64,000 bases of DNA from NCBI GenBank assembly GCA_026874595.1, contig CM049319.1:39067473-39131472 (forward strand). Reading direction: 5' to 3'. The position numbers were made by a program, and so were the translations under genes. Source of the stretch: Sipunculus nudus (taxonomy: Eukaryota > Annelida > Sipuncula > Golfingiida > Sipunculidae). This document shows, in pieces, positions 10,248-22,620 of the stretch. The number at the start of each line of letters is the position of its first letter. The first letter of the stretch is position 1. The notes below the pieces were generated by a model. It saw only the letters and a program-made list of their open reading frames with translations, made no database searches and was not told where the DNA came from.

Positions 10248-13200
10248 GGGCACTTTTACACAAAAGGTTGAGTGATTAGTCTCACTGGGGAGTAAAAACT
10301 GAATACCTAACAGAGCAAAATTAAGTTTACCCCTGAAAAGGTATATATCTTAGCTAAAGGAAACTGTTTAGTATACCATTTTACCTGTGAACTAATAAAA
10401 GTTACCTTGAATTCAGTAATTCAAACATCCCATATTTTTACAATAATCTTTTTCTCTTTACAGCTCTACATAATTTAAATTTTTGCTCATTGGTCTGTTC
10501 TTATGTCTTTATCTGATGTATTTGATCATGCCCTAAGTGCATGGTAAAAAAACCTGCAATCACATGTTTTTTTATGAAATTTTCTTATTTTTTATAAAAA
10601 AATTAACAATGTATTTTAATTATGATTAAAGGAAGTATTCTCTCAGTCTTTATTCTGACTCTGCTCTGCTCAATCAGTAACAGAAATGGTGAGAGAAGTT
10701 GTTCAGCTGTACAGAGTTCAAGAAATCAGGAAATATGTTGATGCCTTAGTCTGTGGTCACTTGATTTATATGATAACGGTTTATACAGACATTTGTACTG
10801 GAGAGGACATTATTTTAACATGCGCTGTGGAAGAATTCATAGGAATGTTTTCGTTCCCTCTCTCTCATGTATTGTTCATGGACCTCTTAAACATAAAATG
10901 AATCAGTGTCCACCTCATTTTCCAGAGGCAAGTTCATCTGCAACTATTTGGACCTTGTGGTTAAAAGAGCACAAAACAGACATACCGAGTATCAGTTATT
11001 AAGTATAATGTAAGTCAATTATGACTCCATGATATTAAATGACACTTAAAGCGAGATAATAAATATTGGATGGCTTGTACCTTTTGTTTTGTTGAAAAAA
11101 ATTATACTCCAGACAACAAATTTAACAATTATTTGGAGAAACGGTCATCTTGAAAAATGAAATATTTCACAGAATTTTATTCAGAAGCAGTTTTGTTCAC
11201 AATCCATAATGCAAATATAATTTGTTTTTTGCACTCATGTTTTATTTCCAACACATTTACTTTAAATGATAACATCTCTCAACTTATTTTACAGCATACA
11301 TTAAAATAATTGGTTCATAGACAACATAGCTCACCTGAATGTAATATAAACAAAATGTTTATTGTAGACCTGGGGAAAATACCCATATATATATAAACAT
11401 TAACTTATTCAAAATTTGGGACATACATTTTTGTATTGTGTGATAACTACAGATAAGGGTCCTGCTAGTTGTACTTTACATTGTGACACAACAGTTGTGG
11501 AAATGGACATTTCAGTTGCTTTTGGCTTTTTACTTGTGAGGATATTACCGTTGAATTTGAATTTAAAACAACTTTTCTGAGACTTAGATTATTTGGAACC
11601 AGAAGTTTAAGCTTTTACAAGTAGACAACGTTGATATCATTGTTTTCACAGACTTTGCGATGAGACTTGGTAAAATGGATGGAAAAAGAAAAGCACGTTG
11701 TCAAAGACCAAGTTCATATGAAGCCTCCACCCTCACCACCCCCAGCCCCAACACTGATAACTGTGTCATTTAAAATTTGTACCAGCAAATTGGGAGACCA
11801 TAGTTTCAAAAGCTGTTTTACCAAACTCTGGTTTAAGAAGTTCTTGACTTTTTCTTGAGGCAAAAGTATTGGCAAATTTGATTGTAGTTTCTCTCATGAA
11901 GTAATGTATTCATGGCTGGTGAGATGGCAATGGAATAGAAAGCACTGGTATTTTAATAAGAATTATCTTTGGCTAAAACAATTTGGGTTGATTTGTCAGC
12001 AATCTTCAGTATAGCACAGTTACATAAAATATGTGACATGAAAAGAGTGAATGATCCAGATAATGAAATGTTAGATTTTGGGGAAAATGAAAATTAGGGC
12101 TGTTTGACTATTTCTACCAGTCTCATTTGGTAAAGAATCTTAACATGTATGTGGTTCTTGTTTAAAACAGATATTATGACATTATGACAAATTATGACAA
12201 ATTACACATTTTTTATAATACCCAAAGTAATAGATGAAGGGGTCTATGTAGTTACCTACATGATATTTATTAAAATTAAAAGTAAGCAGGTTAGGTATCC
12301 ACAGTGATTGAAAGCTTAAAAATCTGTTGTGCAAATCTGAAAGACTGTAGGGTTGTACAATTGACACTTTTATCCCGTGTTAAAAAAATGTCCTCTCCAG
12401 TACATTTAAGTAACACAAGATTAAAGTCTGCTACTGTCACAATTTACATGCAGTTATTGCAGGTATGCTTTCTGTCTGCTTCTCACTTCTGTACAAAGAA
12501 GGAACATGTACAAGAAAGGCTTTATCATGAATTCATCAATAAAGATTCATCACTCTAAACATGAGCACTGACAATGAATGCAGTTACATGCTAATTTATA
12601 TATATAATGAGCCAAACTATTTCCTAAACTAGTCAGTCTATTTATATTTATCACTAGGACAAACTGTAAGTAAATATTAAGCTTACTTGGAGAAGTATTC
12701 CTCTACCCTGCCTCATGTTAAAAATAATTGTACTGGAGAGGACATTTTAACAGATACACTCATTGCTAAACTGGCCACAAAATATAAGATGGGTTGCAAT
12801 GCAAACACCAGAGAATTTATCTTCGTAGCTACCTGTTACATATAAACTTAAATAGGCTTTTAATTTCTACATTAAAGTGAATTTTATCTGTACGTACTGG
12901 AGAGGACAATTTTTTTAACAGGCATATACCAGGTAAACAAGTGCTAAAACATCCGGGTCAGAACACACATACCCAGCCCATAGTTACCAAAACACGATTA
13001 GATATAATACTGGCTGTTTAAAGCAGGATTTTGTTTTGCGACATGAGAATTACATTTCTTGTGAGGATGCAATGTACTGGAGAGGACAGGTCCCAGCAAA
13101 ATTTTTTAACCAATTATTATACTGAAGAATATTGATTGGATAATTTAAACCACCACTATGAAAGTCATGAAACTTGGAGCACTTGTAGTTTACATGTTAC

Positions 13201-13489
13201 AGCATGTGCTGTGATTAGAATATTTCTGTTCTGGTAAACAAATTTCAGTCATATTTACATTAAATTTTTCCATTTTTGTGAGTGAGACTCCAAAATTTGG
13301 TGAAAATCACACTTAAATGGCCAGAACTTCTTAAAAAATAAGCCTAGAGTTATAAAATTTTCTGTGTTTATAGAGGCTTGTGTGGCCTTTACAAATATGA
13401 TAAAATGTATCATATTTTCAGCCACAAAACTTAACTGTGAACTATTGTTTAACAATTTTTCATATCCAACCTTTAGTGTGAAAGTGCCC
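10248..13489. mobile_element. Putative DNA transposon with 22-bp terminal inverted repeats, inside B
   Basis: The left end GGGCACTTTTACAC... (10248-10269) and right end (13468-13489, reverse complement GGGCACTTTCACAC...) match at 20 of 22 positions. The flanks are TA-rich (TATATATAT left, ATATATATA right), compatible with an 8-bp or a TA target duplication, and B sequence resumes on both sides. The 3.24-kb inside is AT-rich with only short open frames (such as 10686-10901, 13255-13536 reverse) that show no transposase motif I recognise, so it is probably non-autonomous. Five copies of a 16-base motif lie inside. The superfamily is not assigned. Confidence 0.7.
10794..13088. repeat. Five dispersed copies of the 16-mer TGTACTGGAGAGGACA
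   Basis: The copies are at 10794-10809 (+), 12389-12404 (-), 12729-12744 (+), 12893-12908 (+, first base C) and 13073-13088 (+). Four are followed within a few bases by a T run and AACA. All lie inside the putative DNA transposon. Confidence 0.9.
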
Positions 13490-14492
13490 ATATATATATA
13501 GCTTTGGCAGAGTGCCAATTGTATCAGATTATGCAACAGGTCAAAAGTTCGCTCAGTGCAGCCAGGTACAGGTCAAGAGTTTACTCAGTGAAGTAGCTGC
13601 AGCTAGCTATTTTTTCCTGTTCACTCATGGCAACTACATTCCTCACCTAAGCTTGATCATCCCAGTGCACCTGATTCAATCTTAAGGGATTAGATATATC
13701 AGCCTGAAATTGTGTATATTTATACATATCGGATAGCTTTGTCGTATACAAGACTGGTAGGGCAACCTACAATCATTTTTGCACAGTGTATGCTTATTTC
13801 TCAGGAGGGATTTGATATATCAGCCTGAAATTGTGCATATTTATATATATTGGATAGCTTCATCATATACAAGACTGGTGGAACCACTTACAATCATTTT
13901 TGCAGAGGTTAATGTCCCTGCTTAATTTTTAGGAGGGAATTGATATATCATCCTTAAAATTTGGCATATGTATACATACTGGAGGTGCCACCTACAATAA
14001 TTTTTGCAGTGTATGCTCCTGCTTATTCCTCAGGAGTGATTTGACATATCATCCTGAAATTTTACATGCCAATACATTGCGGATAGTTTTGTTGTGTACA
14101 AGACTTGTGGCGCAACCTACAATTGTTAAATGCATCTGTGCACATAGCCCAAGAGTGGTTTATATCTGCATGAAATTTTGTAAGTCTATACATCTTTGAT
14201 GGCTTTCTTCATACACAAGACTGGTGGAGCCAATGTTGTGTGCACCAATGCCAGTATTTCAGCAGTGACGTTTGTGAACCTGGTGCATGAACTCAGGTCA
14301 AAATGTTTAGTACTTGCATTGTACATATACATGTATGTTTCACATGTACTTGAAAAGTAACAGTCCAGCATTGAAGCATTAAACCTGATGTATATCCCAT
14401 TGCACAGACTGCATTAGGCATGTAGGCCTTGTTAGAAAATATGCATAATTAACTTTATGCATTTCAATGAAAATGACACTGTAAGCTTATTT

Positions 14493-15794
14493 AGCTCAGC
14501 TGACTGTAAGTCATCTGTGGTTTAGGTATGGCGCTTTGTTCGTCTGGCTGTCTGGTCATCCGTTAGCAGGGTACAAATCGTAACTGCTGAACTTAGAAGC
14601 CTGTAACTGAAAACCTATGAAGGTCCATAAAAATCTCCTTGGATATCTGAAATCGAGTCACTGTGACCTATATCCTCTGAGCTATGGGGCTTGTAAGTAC
14701 CATCCAGAATAATAAAAAAATTTATACAAACCCTCCAATAACTTGATAATTAATGCATGGATTGTCATGAAACTTGCCTTGAATATTGACCATGACTAGT
14801 TGTGTCAGTTCCCGAAAAGTGGTGGCGCCTGTATTTTTTCTTATTCTTACAAATATTTTTCTATCAAATGACAACAATCATGTCAGTTTCTCAGCTGTTA
14901 TTCCATCTTGTGTCCCAAAACTTGGTGTGTTTATTGATCACAAGTGGATGCCCTATAGTAATCACCCTGTCTGTCTGTCTGTGTTTGTCTGTCTGTCTGT
15001 CCATCCGTTTATCGACAGAAATTTGTTTCCAGGTGATAACTCCAGGATTGATTGACATATGGATTTCAAACACGACTTACAAATGGTCCACCACTAAAGA
15101 AAGAACCTGTATGAATTTTGGGTCATGAGATCAAAGGTCAGGTTCACAAGACTCACTTATTTAAAAGATTATGGCTGCATTTTCAGCCAAGCTTTTCATC
15201 CCAAACATTCCATTCTGCGCATTTAGCTGACTTGCCAGTATGGGGAGAGCATAAATGAATTTGGGGTCACAAGATCAAAGGTCAAGGTCACAGGGGCCAT
15301 CTGTTCCCTAGTAAGTTTCCAGATGATAACTCCAGTTTAGTTCGACATATTGGTTTCAAACTTTTGTTATACATGGCTCACAACTAAAGAAGGAACCCTG
15401 TCGATTTTGGAGTCCAAAGGTCAAGGTCGCAGGACTCATTTCTGAAAAAGGAATGTGCATGCATTTCATGCCAAACTTTTCATCACTAACCTTCCATCTT
15501 CAAGATATTACTCACCTGCTGATAGGGGAAGATTCTTATAGATTTGGAGTCAAAGGGTCAAAGTCATAGGGCCCATCCAATCACAAATTAGTTTATGGAT
15601 GATAATTCTGCATTGGCTAGACAGATTAGCTTCAAACTTGATCTATTAATAACCCACCGTTTAGAAGAAACATTTTGATTTTCAGGGTCCAGAGGTCAAA
15701 GGTGTAGGTCACAAGACCGTCATTCTGAAAAATTTCTTCAAAATATCCTCATAGACAAATACAGCTGAGCGTTGAGACCCCTGGTTCCCTAGTT
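14493..15794 (+). mobile_element. Family A element, full length, GGTCA subtype
   Basis: The 5' end AGCTCAGC at 14493 has the hairpin partner; the 3' subTIR ACAGCTGAGC is at 15761-15770, followed by GAGACCCCTGGTTCCCTAGTT. The inside has one A-type unit, then three or more units of about 150 bp carrying AAAGGTCAAGGTCACAGG. The open frames at 14786-15128 are shadows of the CTGTCTGT-rich unit. Confidence 0.8.
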
Positions 15795-16283
15795 ATCTGG
15801 TATTTTTGACTGCTTTGCAATCATGTTCCAATAATAATATTAAATTAATATAAATATTAATGCCTCACATTTCTTCTCATTTTGCAAAAGCTGAAAGAAA
15901 TTGGCCCTCACAGCTTATTAGAATTTCTAAAGACAGACATATCATGTGTATTTTTCTTTCCTTAGATTTATAAATTTTTTAACCAGGTGACCTAGCTTTG
16001 AATATATGGGTTTTCCTAACATATGGAAAGGTTTTGATCTTTGATACACATACCAAATAATTCATATATAAACCTGTGTATTTTGTTCAGGTCTTCAAGC
16101 CTGATACACAGACATCTTCGAATACATGGTGAAATTAAAGTACAACGCATTACCCTCAAATGGATCTGTAATATTTTCATATCACCTTGCAAAAGTTTAT
16201 GAAAATGTGCACAGTAAATTCCTCAGTATTGATGCAGATATATTGTGATAAACAACTGAATTGTTGAGCCTTTTCTAATTTTT
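15795..16283. other. Unique AT-rich intron, nothing recognised
   Basis: Between two A elements. There is no repeat family, RNA gene or coding potential that I can see. Confidence 0.6.
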
Positions 16284-18123
16284 GGCTCAGCTGACTATAA
16301 ATCATCTGAGCTAAAGTTGTGGTTCATTGTCCATCAGTCCGTCCTTCTGTTAGACTGGCCTGTTTTGAAACCATTAGACCTAGGAATCCAAAATTTGGCA
16401 TACTGTTAGATGTCTCTAAGATATCATACCAATCAGAAAACTGGGTCACTGCAACTTTGTTCCTTTGAAAAAATTAAGGAAAAACCTCATTTTCCATTAA
16501 AAACCTATTCTGTCACTTCAGGACTGCCTAATATAAAAACCACTCATATGTTTTTCTTCATATTTAACATTAATATTTCCATATATATTTTTTTATATAC
16601 ATGTCAGAAATTAAGTCAGTATTACTTAATTTATAAAAGTTAAAGGCCCAAATAAAATGCACTTTATAAAAAATCAGAAAAGATATTTACTCACTTACCT
16701 TGATAGTGTTGAAGCAAAAGACTTTTTTTCAGGAATATAAATTTACTTTACCAAGATTCAATTGTATACCCAAAATTAGATCTGAATTTTTAAAACTTAA
16801 AATTATTAGCATTAATATAATATCAGTACCTTAAATTTTGTCAAACTTTAACCATGGCTTGTTTTTTTTCCTGTAAGAACATTTGATTGAATTTTCACAG
16901 CAAGTACATATAAGTATTTAATCTGTTAAATCCTGATTTTTTAAAAATAAAAGCTTAAAAAAGGCTAGTTATTGAAGTTTCTTTCAGAGGCTGTATTGTA
17001 TTTTTTTTTTATCTCCAGGCTGCCCACCTCTAGTCACTACAGGCCTGCCTGGGTAACATTATTAGTGATGCAACACTGGTCAAGCACCTCTGCTGTCACA
17101 GGTGTACAGTTATTCTAATGTCATCAACACCCCCTCCCCCCCCCCCCTTAGTTTACTGCAATAATTGTTATTGTTCAAACTGTATTTCTTTAAATGTAAA
17201 GCTGTTTCCATTCCAATGGACAAACCAATTCTTGAGTAATCAAGAAGATGCCATGTTGTGGTAATGTAGCTTTTTTAAAGCGAATTAATTTACATTCAAA
17301 GCATTTAATTAAAATATAATTAAATGCATCAGTAGGAATAATTTGATATTATATGAGCCAAATCATGGATAAATAAAGGTACAATTTAGAATTGTGAATT
17401 CTGGATCATGTTGTTTTCAGATGTGTATTGTTTTGCAAATTCAAAAAATATATTTTATAAAAAATTAATACATCTGTGTTCATAATGTGATGTCACCTGA
17501 CAAAATTAGCCATAGGTTCTGATGCAATTTAGAATTGTGAATCAACTTAAATATTCAGATATACTGGTATATATTAACCAGTAAATGTATAATCAAATTT
17601 AAAAACTTGAAATTGATGTAATAAAAATTATGAATATTTTTTTCCTGAAGCACCGTTGAATTAAATTTAAGATCTTGTATGTATTTGCAAAGGTGGTGTG
17701 ACTCCCACCATCGCCCACACCCCTCATTGAGTCCTTCCACCTGAGCACTGGGGACAGTAGTTTTATTGCAACTGTTAATATAAAATTGAAGAAAAATTGG
17801 TTTAATAAAAAATCGGATCGAACTGAACAAATGTGTTGTCTACAGTTGCTGAGTTCTCTACAACTTATAAAAAAGCCAACCAATGAGCATGGTAATAGTA
17901 CAGATCTTGTATTCACAAACTGCTGACATACTTCAGCTTCAACATTAGGAAACATATATGGTCAGATCACAAAATATAATTTGCAAAAATATCTTCAGTC
18001 ATATCAACCATCCATGGCCTATATTACCTTTTCCTCTTGGTCTTTATCTCCACTTGATATTATCTTAGATTTTTAACTTCAAGGTCAACTTCAGCTGAGC
18101 ACAGTGACGGATGGGTTCCTTGT
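16284..18123 (+). mobile_element. Family A element, long subtype with endonuclease remnant
   Basis: The 5' end GGCTCAGCTGACTATAAAT is at 16284; the 3' subTIR TCAGCTGAGC is at 18091-18100, followed by a degraded palindrome and CCTTGT. This subtype has few tandem units: a GAAAACTGGGTCACTGCAACT block, a C tract (about 17138-17150) and an EEP-domain remnant near the 3' end. Confidence 0.8.
17815..17985 (+). pseudogene. Endonuclease (EEP) fragment in family A
   Basis: It matches the better-kept fragment at 29395-29760: the GCCAACCAATGAGCATGGTAAT block, then GATCTTGTATTCACAAACTG (D-L-V-F-T-N in one frame). The triplets at 17962-17970 read S-D-H, the usual catalytic pair of this domain. Stops and frame breaks make it non-functional. 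Confidence 0.5.
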
Positions 18124-19788
18124 ATTTTAACACTGAGGTTAGCACCAAGTGACTATTGTTATCTGAATTTTAGGACTGAGCAAAGTTTCCTTTACCTTAA
18201 CAAATGTGTGTATACATGTATTGTAAGGTAATGAAATGTAATATCCCCTTGGATCACAAGCTTTACTATGAGAGTGGCCTTGAATAAATTCCATGTTTGC
18301 AAAAAAAAACAAAATATCAGATTTCTGAAGAATGGGTACCAGTAGATGAATTGTTCTGAATATCAGAATGACCAAAGATCTTGGACAACTGTCTCCTACA
18401 GAATACTAGTGGTGTCCTCTGCACTTATTTTCCATTTTTTCTGTAATTTCTCTACCCATCACTGCCGCTTAACATACATGAGTAAAATGATTCACAAACT
18501 AATGAAAGTTTAAGAATATCTTTATAATTTGACCTTTGAAAAGATGTTGTCATTTGCTTTCTGACACTACTGAAATTGTGATACCTGACATTTCTGGTTT
18601 TACAGAGTGACAGGTTCCAAGTTAATATGTAACATTTAAATTGTGTAACTGAACTTTAAACTACTTGAAATTACCCCCAAAATGAAGTATCTATTACTGA
18701 GATGTTTGAAATGTATGTTTTGCTATTATTATTTAATTGGATATATGTATTTTTAATACCACTATGTACCTGCATTAGTTAAGAGACCTGTACCAGTTAA
18801 GAAACATTCATAATTGCTTCTTTGGAGTTCTGTATGTACACTTATTCCACATTCTTAGGGATGTTTCTGGATCAGTTTCTTTAAATGTTATCATACCATA
18901 AAAGGTTACACAAGATGTCTAACTGCTAAACGGATGGTCAGTAAAATGAGAAACTGAATAGAATCTGTATGTCCAGCTTTTCATAGTTATGTCCTGTTCC
19001 CTAGAATAAAGAGTGTAATGAACTGCTATTTTTGCTTGAATATGGTTGGCACTTGCTTCATGTGAATGTTGACTATTATAGAGCCAGGGTGTCTGAGAGA
19101 GGTGACAGCATCTTATTGAGCTTTGTGTGCAGTCAGCTGGGTAATCTAATCAAGGCTGCCGCTTAGTTGTCACATAGCCAAGATTGTTTATGTGAAATTC
19201 TGGATAAAGCCATGGAAGTTTGAGGTCCAGGTGGGCTGGGTCCTGTGTGCTGCAGCTGCATCATTTTCATTGGCAGGAGGCAGGGGCTTTGTGTAAGGGG
19301 CTACAGTCAATGATTTATGGACCTGTGAAGGAACAATGGCTGATAGAGGTCTTTCTGCAGTTTATTCCACCAGTGAGCATGTGCCTCCCGCTTGGGATCT
19401 GCTATCAGGGGTACATTGTGATTGAGCTGTATGACAAATTGTTTGAAGCTGAGCCATTGATCCTCAGTGGGAGATCAGATTGTTAACTTGTTTATTCTAA
19501 CACTACCCATAAAGGTCCAGGTCACATTTAATGTAACCATATGAACTGGGGGATCATAAGGTATATAATATCAGAGCTGTTTATACTATCATTAATCAGA
19601 TTGTAAAATGTGTTCTTGATATATGGTCCCTCAGAAGACATCTTGGGTCATGGAAAAGCTGACTTTTTATTGGCTTTTGAGTGGGCCTACCAGGCTACCT
19701 AGAAAATCAAGTAGAGTGTCAGCAACACAAGCATGGCAGTGAACCTTAGGGCTATCATTTTAACTAGTTAATCAGTCCCCCCTTTTTT
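18124..19788. other. Unique intron, no gene seen
   Basis: 1.7 kb of AT-rich DNA. The open frame at 19220-19486 has no domain, and its start context and codon pattern do not stand out. One stretch (18240-18440) resembles the inside of family D (GACCAAAGATCTTGGACA). Confidence 0.55.
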
Positions 19789-20765
19789 AGTTCAGCTGAC
19801 TTTCAGTAATGCTGAGTTAAAGCATCAGGTCATTGTCCATCATTCTTCCATTAGCAGGGCACATAATGTAACTGTAAGGGCTAGGATCATGAACCCTGTG
19901 CAATCTTAGAGGTCCAAGAAAAACCTTGGAAACCTGAAATTAGGTCTCTGGTACCTATATCCTTTGTGCTGTGGGGCTCAGAAATACCCCTCAGAATAAT
20001 TAAAAATTTTATTCAAAAGCTCCAGTATCTGAACAACTAATGCATTGATTACCATGATTCTTTGCATGCATATTCATCAGTTCCTGCAGACTGGTGGCAC
20101 AATCTGGAATATTTTTGAATGTGTACACATTTTTTTCTCTCAATTTTTGAGACATTCAAAGATTTGGTTGTCCATTAACAGGGAACAAATTGTAACCATT
20201 GGACTAGGAATCTTCTTACTTAACATCCAGGGAGGTCAATATAAAATCTCCTGGGAAACCTAAAATTAGGTCTCTGTTACCCATATCCTTAAGCTATTGG
20301 GCTCAGGAGCTATAGGGCTTGTAAGTACCCCCAGGAATAATTAAAAATTTGTTACAAAAGCTCCAGTATCTGAACAACTAATACATTCATCACCATGATT
20401 CTTTGCATGCACAATCATGGAGTGTTTCCTCAGTTCCTGCAGACTGGTGGCGCCACCTGGATTTTTTTTTCAGATTTTTACACATTTTCTTTAAATTTTT
20501 ATTTTTGAGATCTTCAGAGATGTGGTCATCAGTTAACACAGCACAAATTGTTACCATTACACTTAGAATCTTCTAACTTGACATCCAGGGAGGTCCATGA
20601 AAATCTCCTTGGATCCTGAAATTAGATCTCTGTTATCCATTTCCTCTGAGCAATGCTTCAGTTAAATTGGAATACCACCTATAAAATTTGGCATTCAGAT
20701 GATAAAATTCCTTTTGTTAATGTCTTCCTAGTCTGCTGAGCGTCATGACCCCTGAGTCACTTGTT
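19789..20765 (+). mobile_element. Family A element, two tandem units
   Basis: 5' end AGTTCAGCTGAC at 19789 and 3' end TCTGCTGAGCG...CACTTGTT at 20765. It contains two full A units, the second ending in a perfect GGTGGCGCCACC at 20446-20457. Confidence 0.8.
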
Positions 20766-21520
20766 ATTGTTAGTGTTTGTCTTCTGAATTTGTTTTTTTT
20801 TTTCTAATTTGTTAAAAATATGAATAAATGTGAATTGTGGTAGAAAGATGTTTGAAACTGATTTAGTCTGGTACACATTGGCATTGAGACAGGAAGAAAA
20901 GTTCAGGTTGTCTCCCAGCAGCTTTTATAGTACACATGTATGTGAGTCTGCCATACAGTTCAGGAACAAGAGTTCAAACCTTGGGTCCTACCTACAGAAC
21001 TTGCTCTGATGACACAGATACCTTGTATTCCTGATCTGTCAGTGTAAGGGAAACCTCAAATTCCTTGCCTGTGAATGTAGAGGACTGTCATATTTAGATG
21101 CCTGTACAGCTGTCAGTCTGTCTCAGATGTCACACTGTGAGCCAGTCATGTCATCCTCCCTGTCAGCTGACTCAGCAGTAACTCTGATAGACTCTGATAG
21201 ATGGCAGCACAGACTGTAGTAGCCACCTGGCTTGTCCTTACTTTGATCAGTGATCTTGGACAGTCTTGATTTATATTAGATACATGTATAAATTATTGTT
21301 CTACATTGTAAGGTCTCACCTTGAGCATATGCAGGCATATTGTGAATAATGTTGGCAGATAATTTTAAGCAATAGATGGGCAAATTTGCATTTTTAAGAA
21401 AATCAGGTGACCAATTCTTAAGAACTGCTGCAGATACCATGCACACTTTTAGACTTAAACATTCATACACCAAATTAAGTACTCATGAAAACTTGAACAG
21501 ATTGTCCTTTATTTGTTTTT
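20766..21520. other. Unique intron, no gene seen
   Basis: No repeat family or coding signal was recognised in these 755 bases. Confidence 0.5.
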
Positions 21521-22620
21521 AGCTCAGCTGACTTTCAGTCATGCTGGGCTATAGCGATGGGTCTTTGTCCGTCGTCCTTCCGTCTATCCGGTTGGTTGGC
21601 CGGCCGGCTGTTAACAGGCACAAATCGTAACCATAGGGCTAGGGCCATGAACCCTATGCAGTCTTAGAGGTTCTAAAAAGATCTCCTTGCAAACCTGAAA
21701 TTAGGTCACTGCGACCTATATTCTCGAAATTATGGGGTGTGTTTGCACCCCCCAGAAATAATTCTTTTAGCCAAAATTTTCATCCCAAACCTTCGATCTT
21801 TCACATACAGCTCACCTACCAACAGGGGAAGAATCATTATTATTTTGAGGTCACAAGGTCAAAGGTCAAGGTCACAGAACCAACTTCTTTGAAAAGCCTG
21901 TGGATGCATTTTAAGCCAAACCTTTCATCCCAATTCTTTGATCTTTCACATATAGCTCACCTACTAAGTGGGAGAAGAATCCTATAGATGTTGAGGTCAA
22001 AGGTCAGGGTCACAGGATCCACTTCTTTGAAAAGTTTGTGGCCACATTTCAAGCTAGACCTTTCATTCCAAACCTTTCAGCACTGATATCGCTTCTCTGC
22101 CAACAGGGGAAAAGACCTGTTGATTTTGAGGTCAAAGGTCAAGTTCACAGCACCCTCTTCTTGCGTGGAGTAATTTTCAGGCAAACTTTTCAATCTATAC
22201 TTTCCATCTGTCATATATGGCTTACCTACCAATAGGGGAAGAAGCCTATTGAAGTTGAGTTCAAAAGGTCAAAGGTCAAGGTCACAGTATTGTTCTGAAT
22301 GCTTGTGAACATATTTTAAGTGAAACTGTTCAACCCAAACCTTCAGTCTTTCACATATGCCACATCTATGCATCACTCAATGTGATTCAAACTTCATATT
22401 TATGGGTCTTTTTGCATGAAGAAATAACTAATTGATTTTGAGGTCAGCTGGTCAGGAGGTTAAAGGTTGCAGGTCTAAGTTATTTACTCATTGGTTGCCA
22501 AGTAATTACACCTGGCCAGATGTAATTGGTTAGTAGTTATCCATCATTTAGAAAGAATACAGTTGATATGTGGGCAAAAGGGAAAGGTCATAGGTCAGGT
22601 CAACTTATTTTGTAGACCAT
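21521..22620 (+). mobile_element. Family A element, 3'-truncated, GGTCA array
   Basis: It starts AGCTCAGCTG at 21521. After a short A body there are four or five units of about 140 bp (21780-22330), each with CCAAACCTT, TTTCACATA, CTACC and AGGTCAAAGGTCAAGGTCACAG or a close variant, then decayed sequence. No TCAGCTGAGC end is found, so the right limit is approximate. Confidence 0.7.

Larger units (their letters stand above)
8865..14433 (+). mobile_element. Family B element, 5'-truncated, interrupted twice
   Basis: Three B segments are in order: 8865-8989 (TCATAGAAAGCTGAAGTTGG block), 9927-10247 (TTCTGTAACATTGCACAAAAA block up to the inverted-repeat site) and 13490-14433 (GGCAGAGTGCCAA, tandem units, 3' end). 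The 3' end reads G-C-A-C-A-G-A then T-G-T-A-G-G-C-C-T-T-G-T-T at 14421-14433. The gaps are an A element and a DNA transposon. The B 5' terminus (GCGAACCTG) is missing on the left. Confidence 0.75.

Noticed and set aside
10686-11002. Overlapping frames of 71 and 69 codons, possible exon
   Set aside because: They lie inside the TIR-bounded element, no splice sites or domain support them, and the repeated 16-mer accounts for the shared T-G-E-D peptide.
14786-15128. Open frames of 89 and 108 codons on + with hydrophobic and V-C-L-S repeats
   Set aside because: They are translations of the CTGTCTGT-rich part of an A element; overlapping frames are all open because the repeat lacks stops.
17555-17955. 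Reverse open frames of 91 and 118 codons
   Set aside because: Antisense to the EEP remnant in an A element; no family match.
18139-18375. 78-codon reverse frame
   Set aside because: Overlaps a decayed D-like stretch; no domain.
20960-20990. tRNA B-box-like GAGTTCAAACC
   Set aside because: No A box at the right distance and no cloverleaf; chance match.
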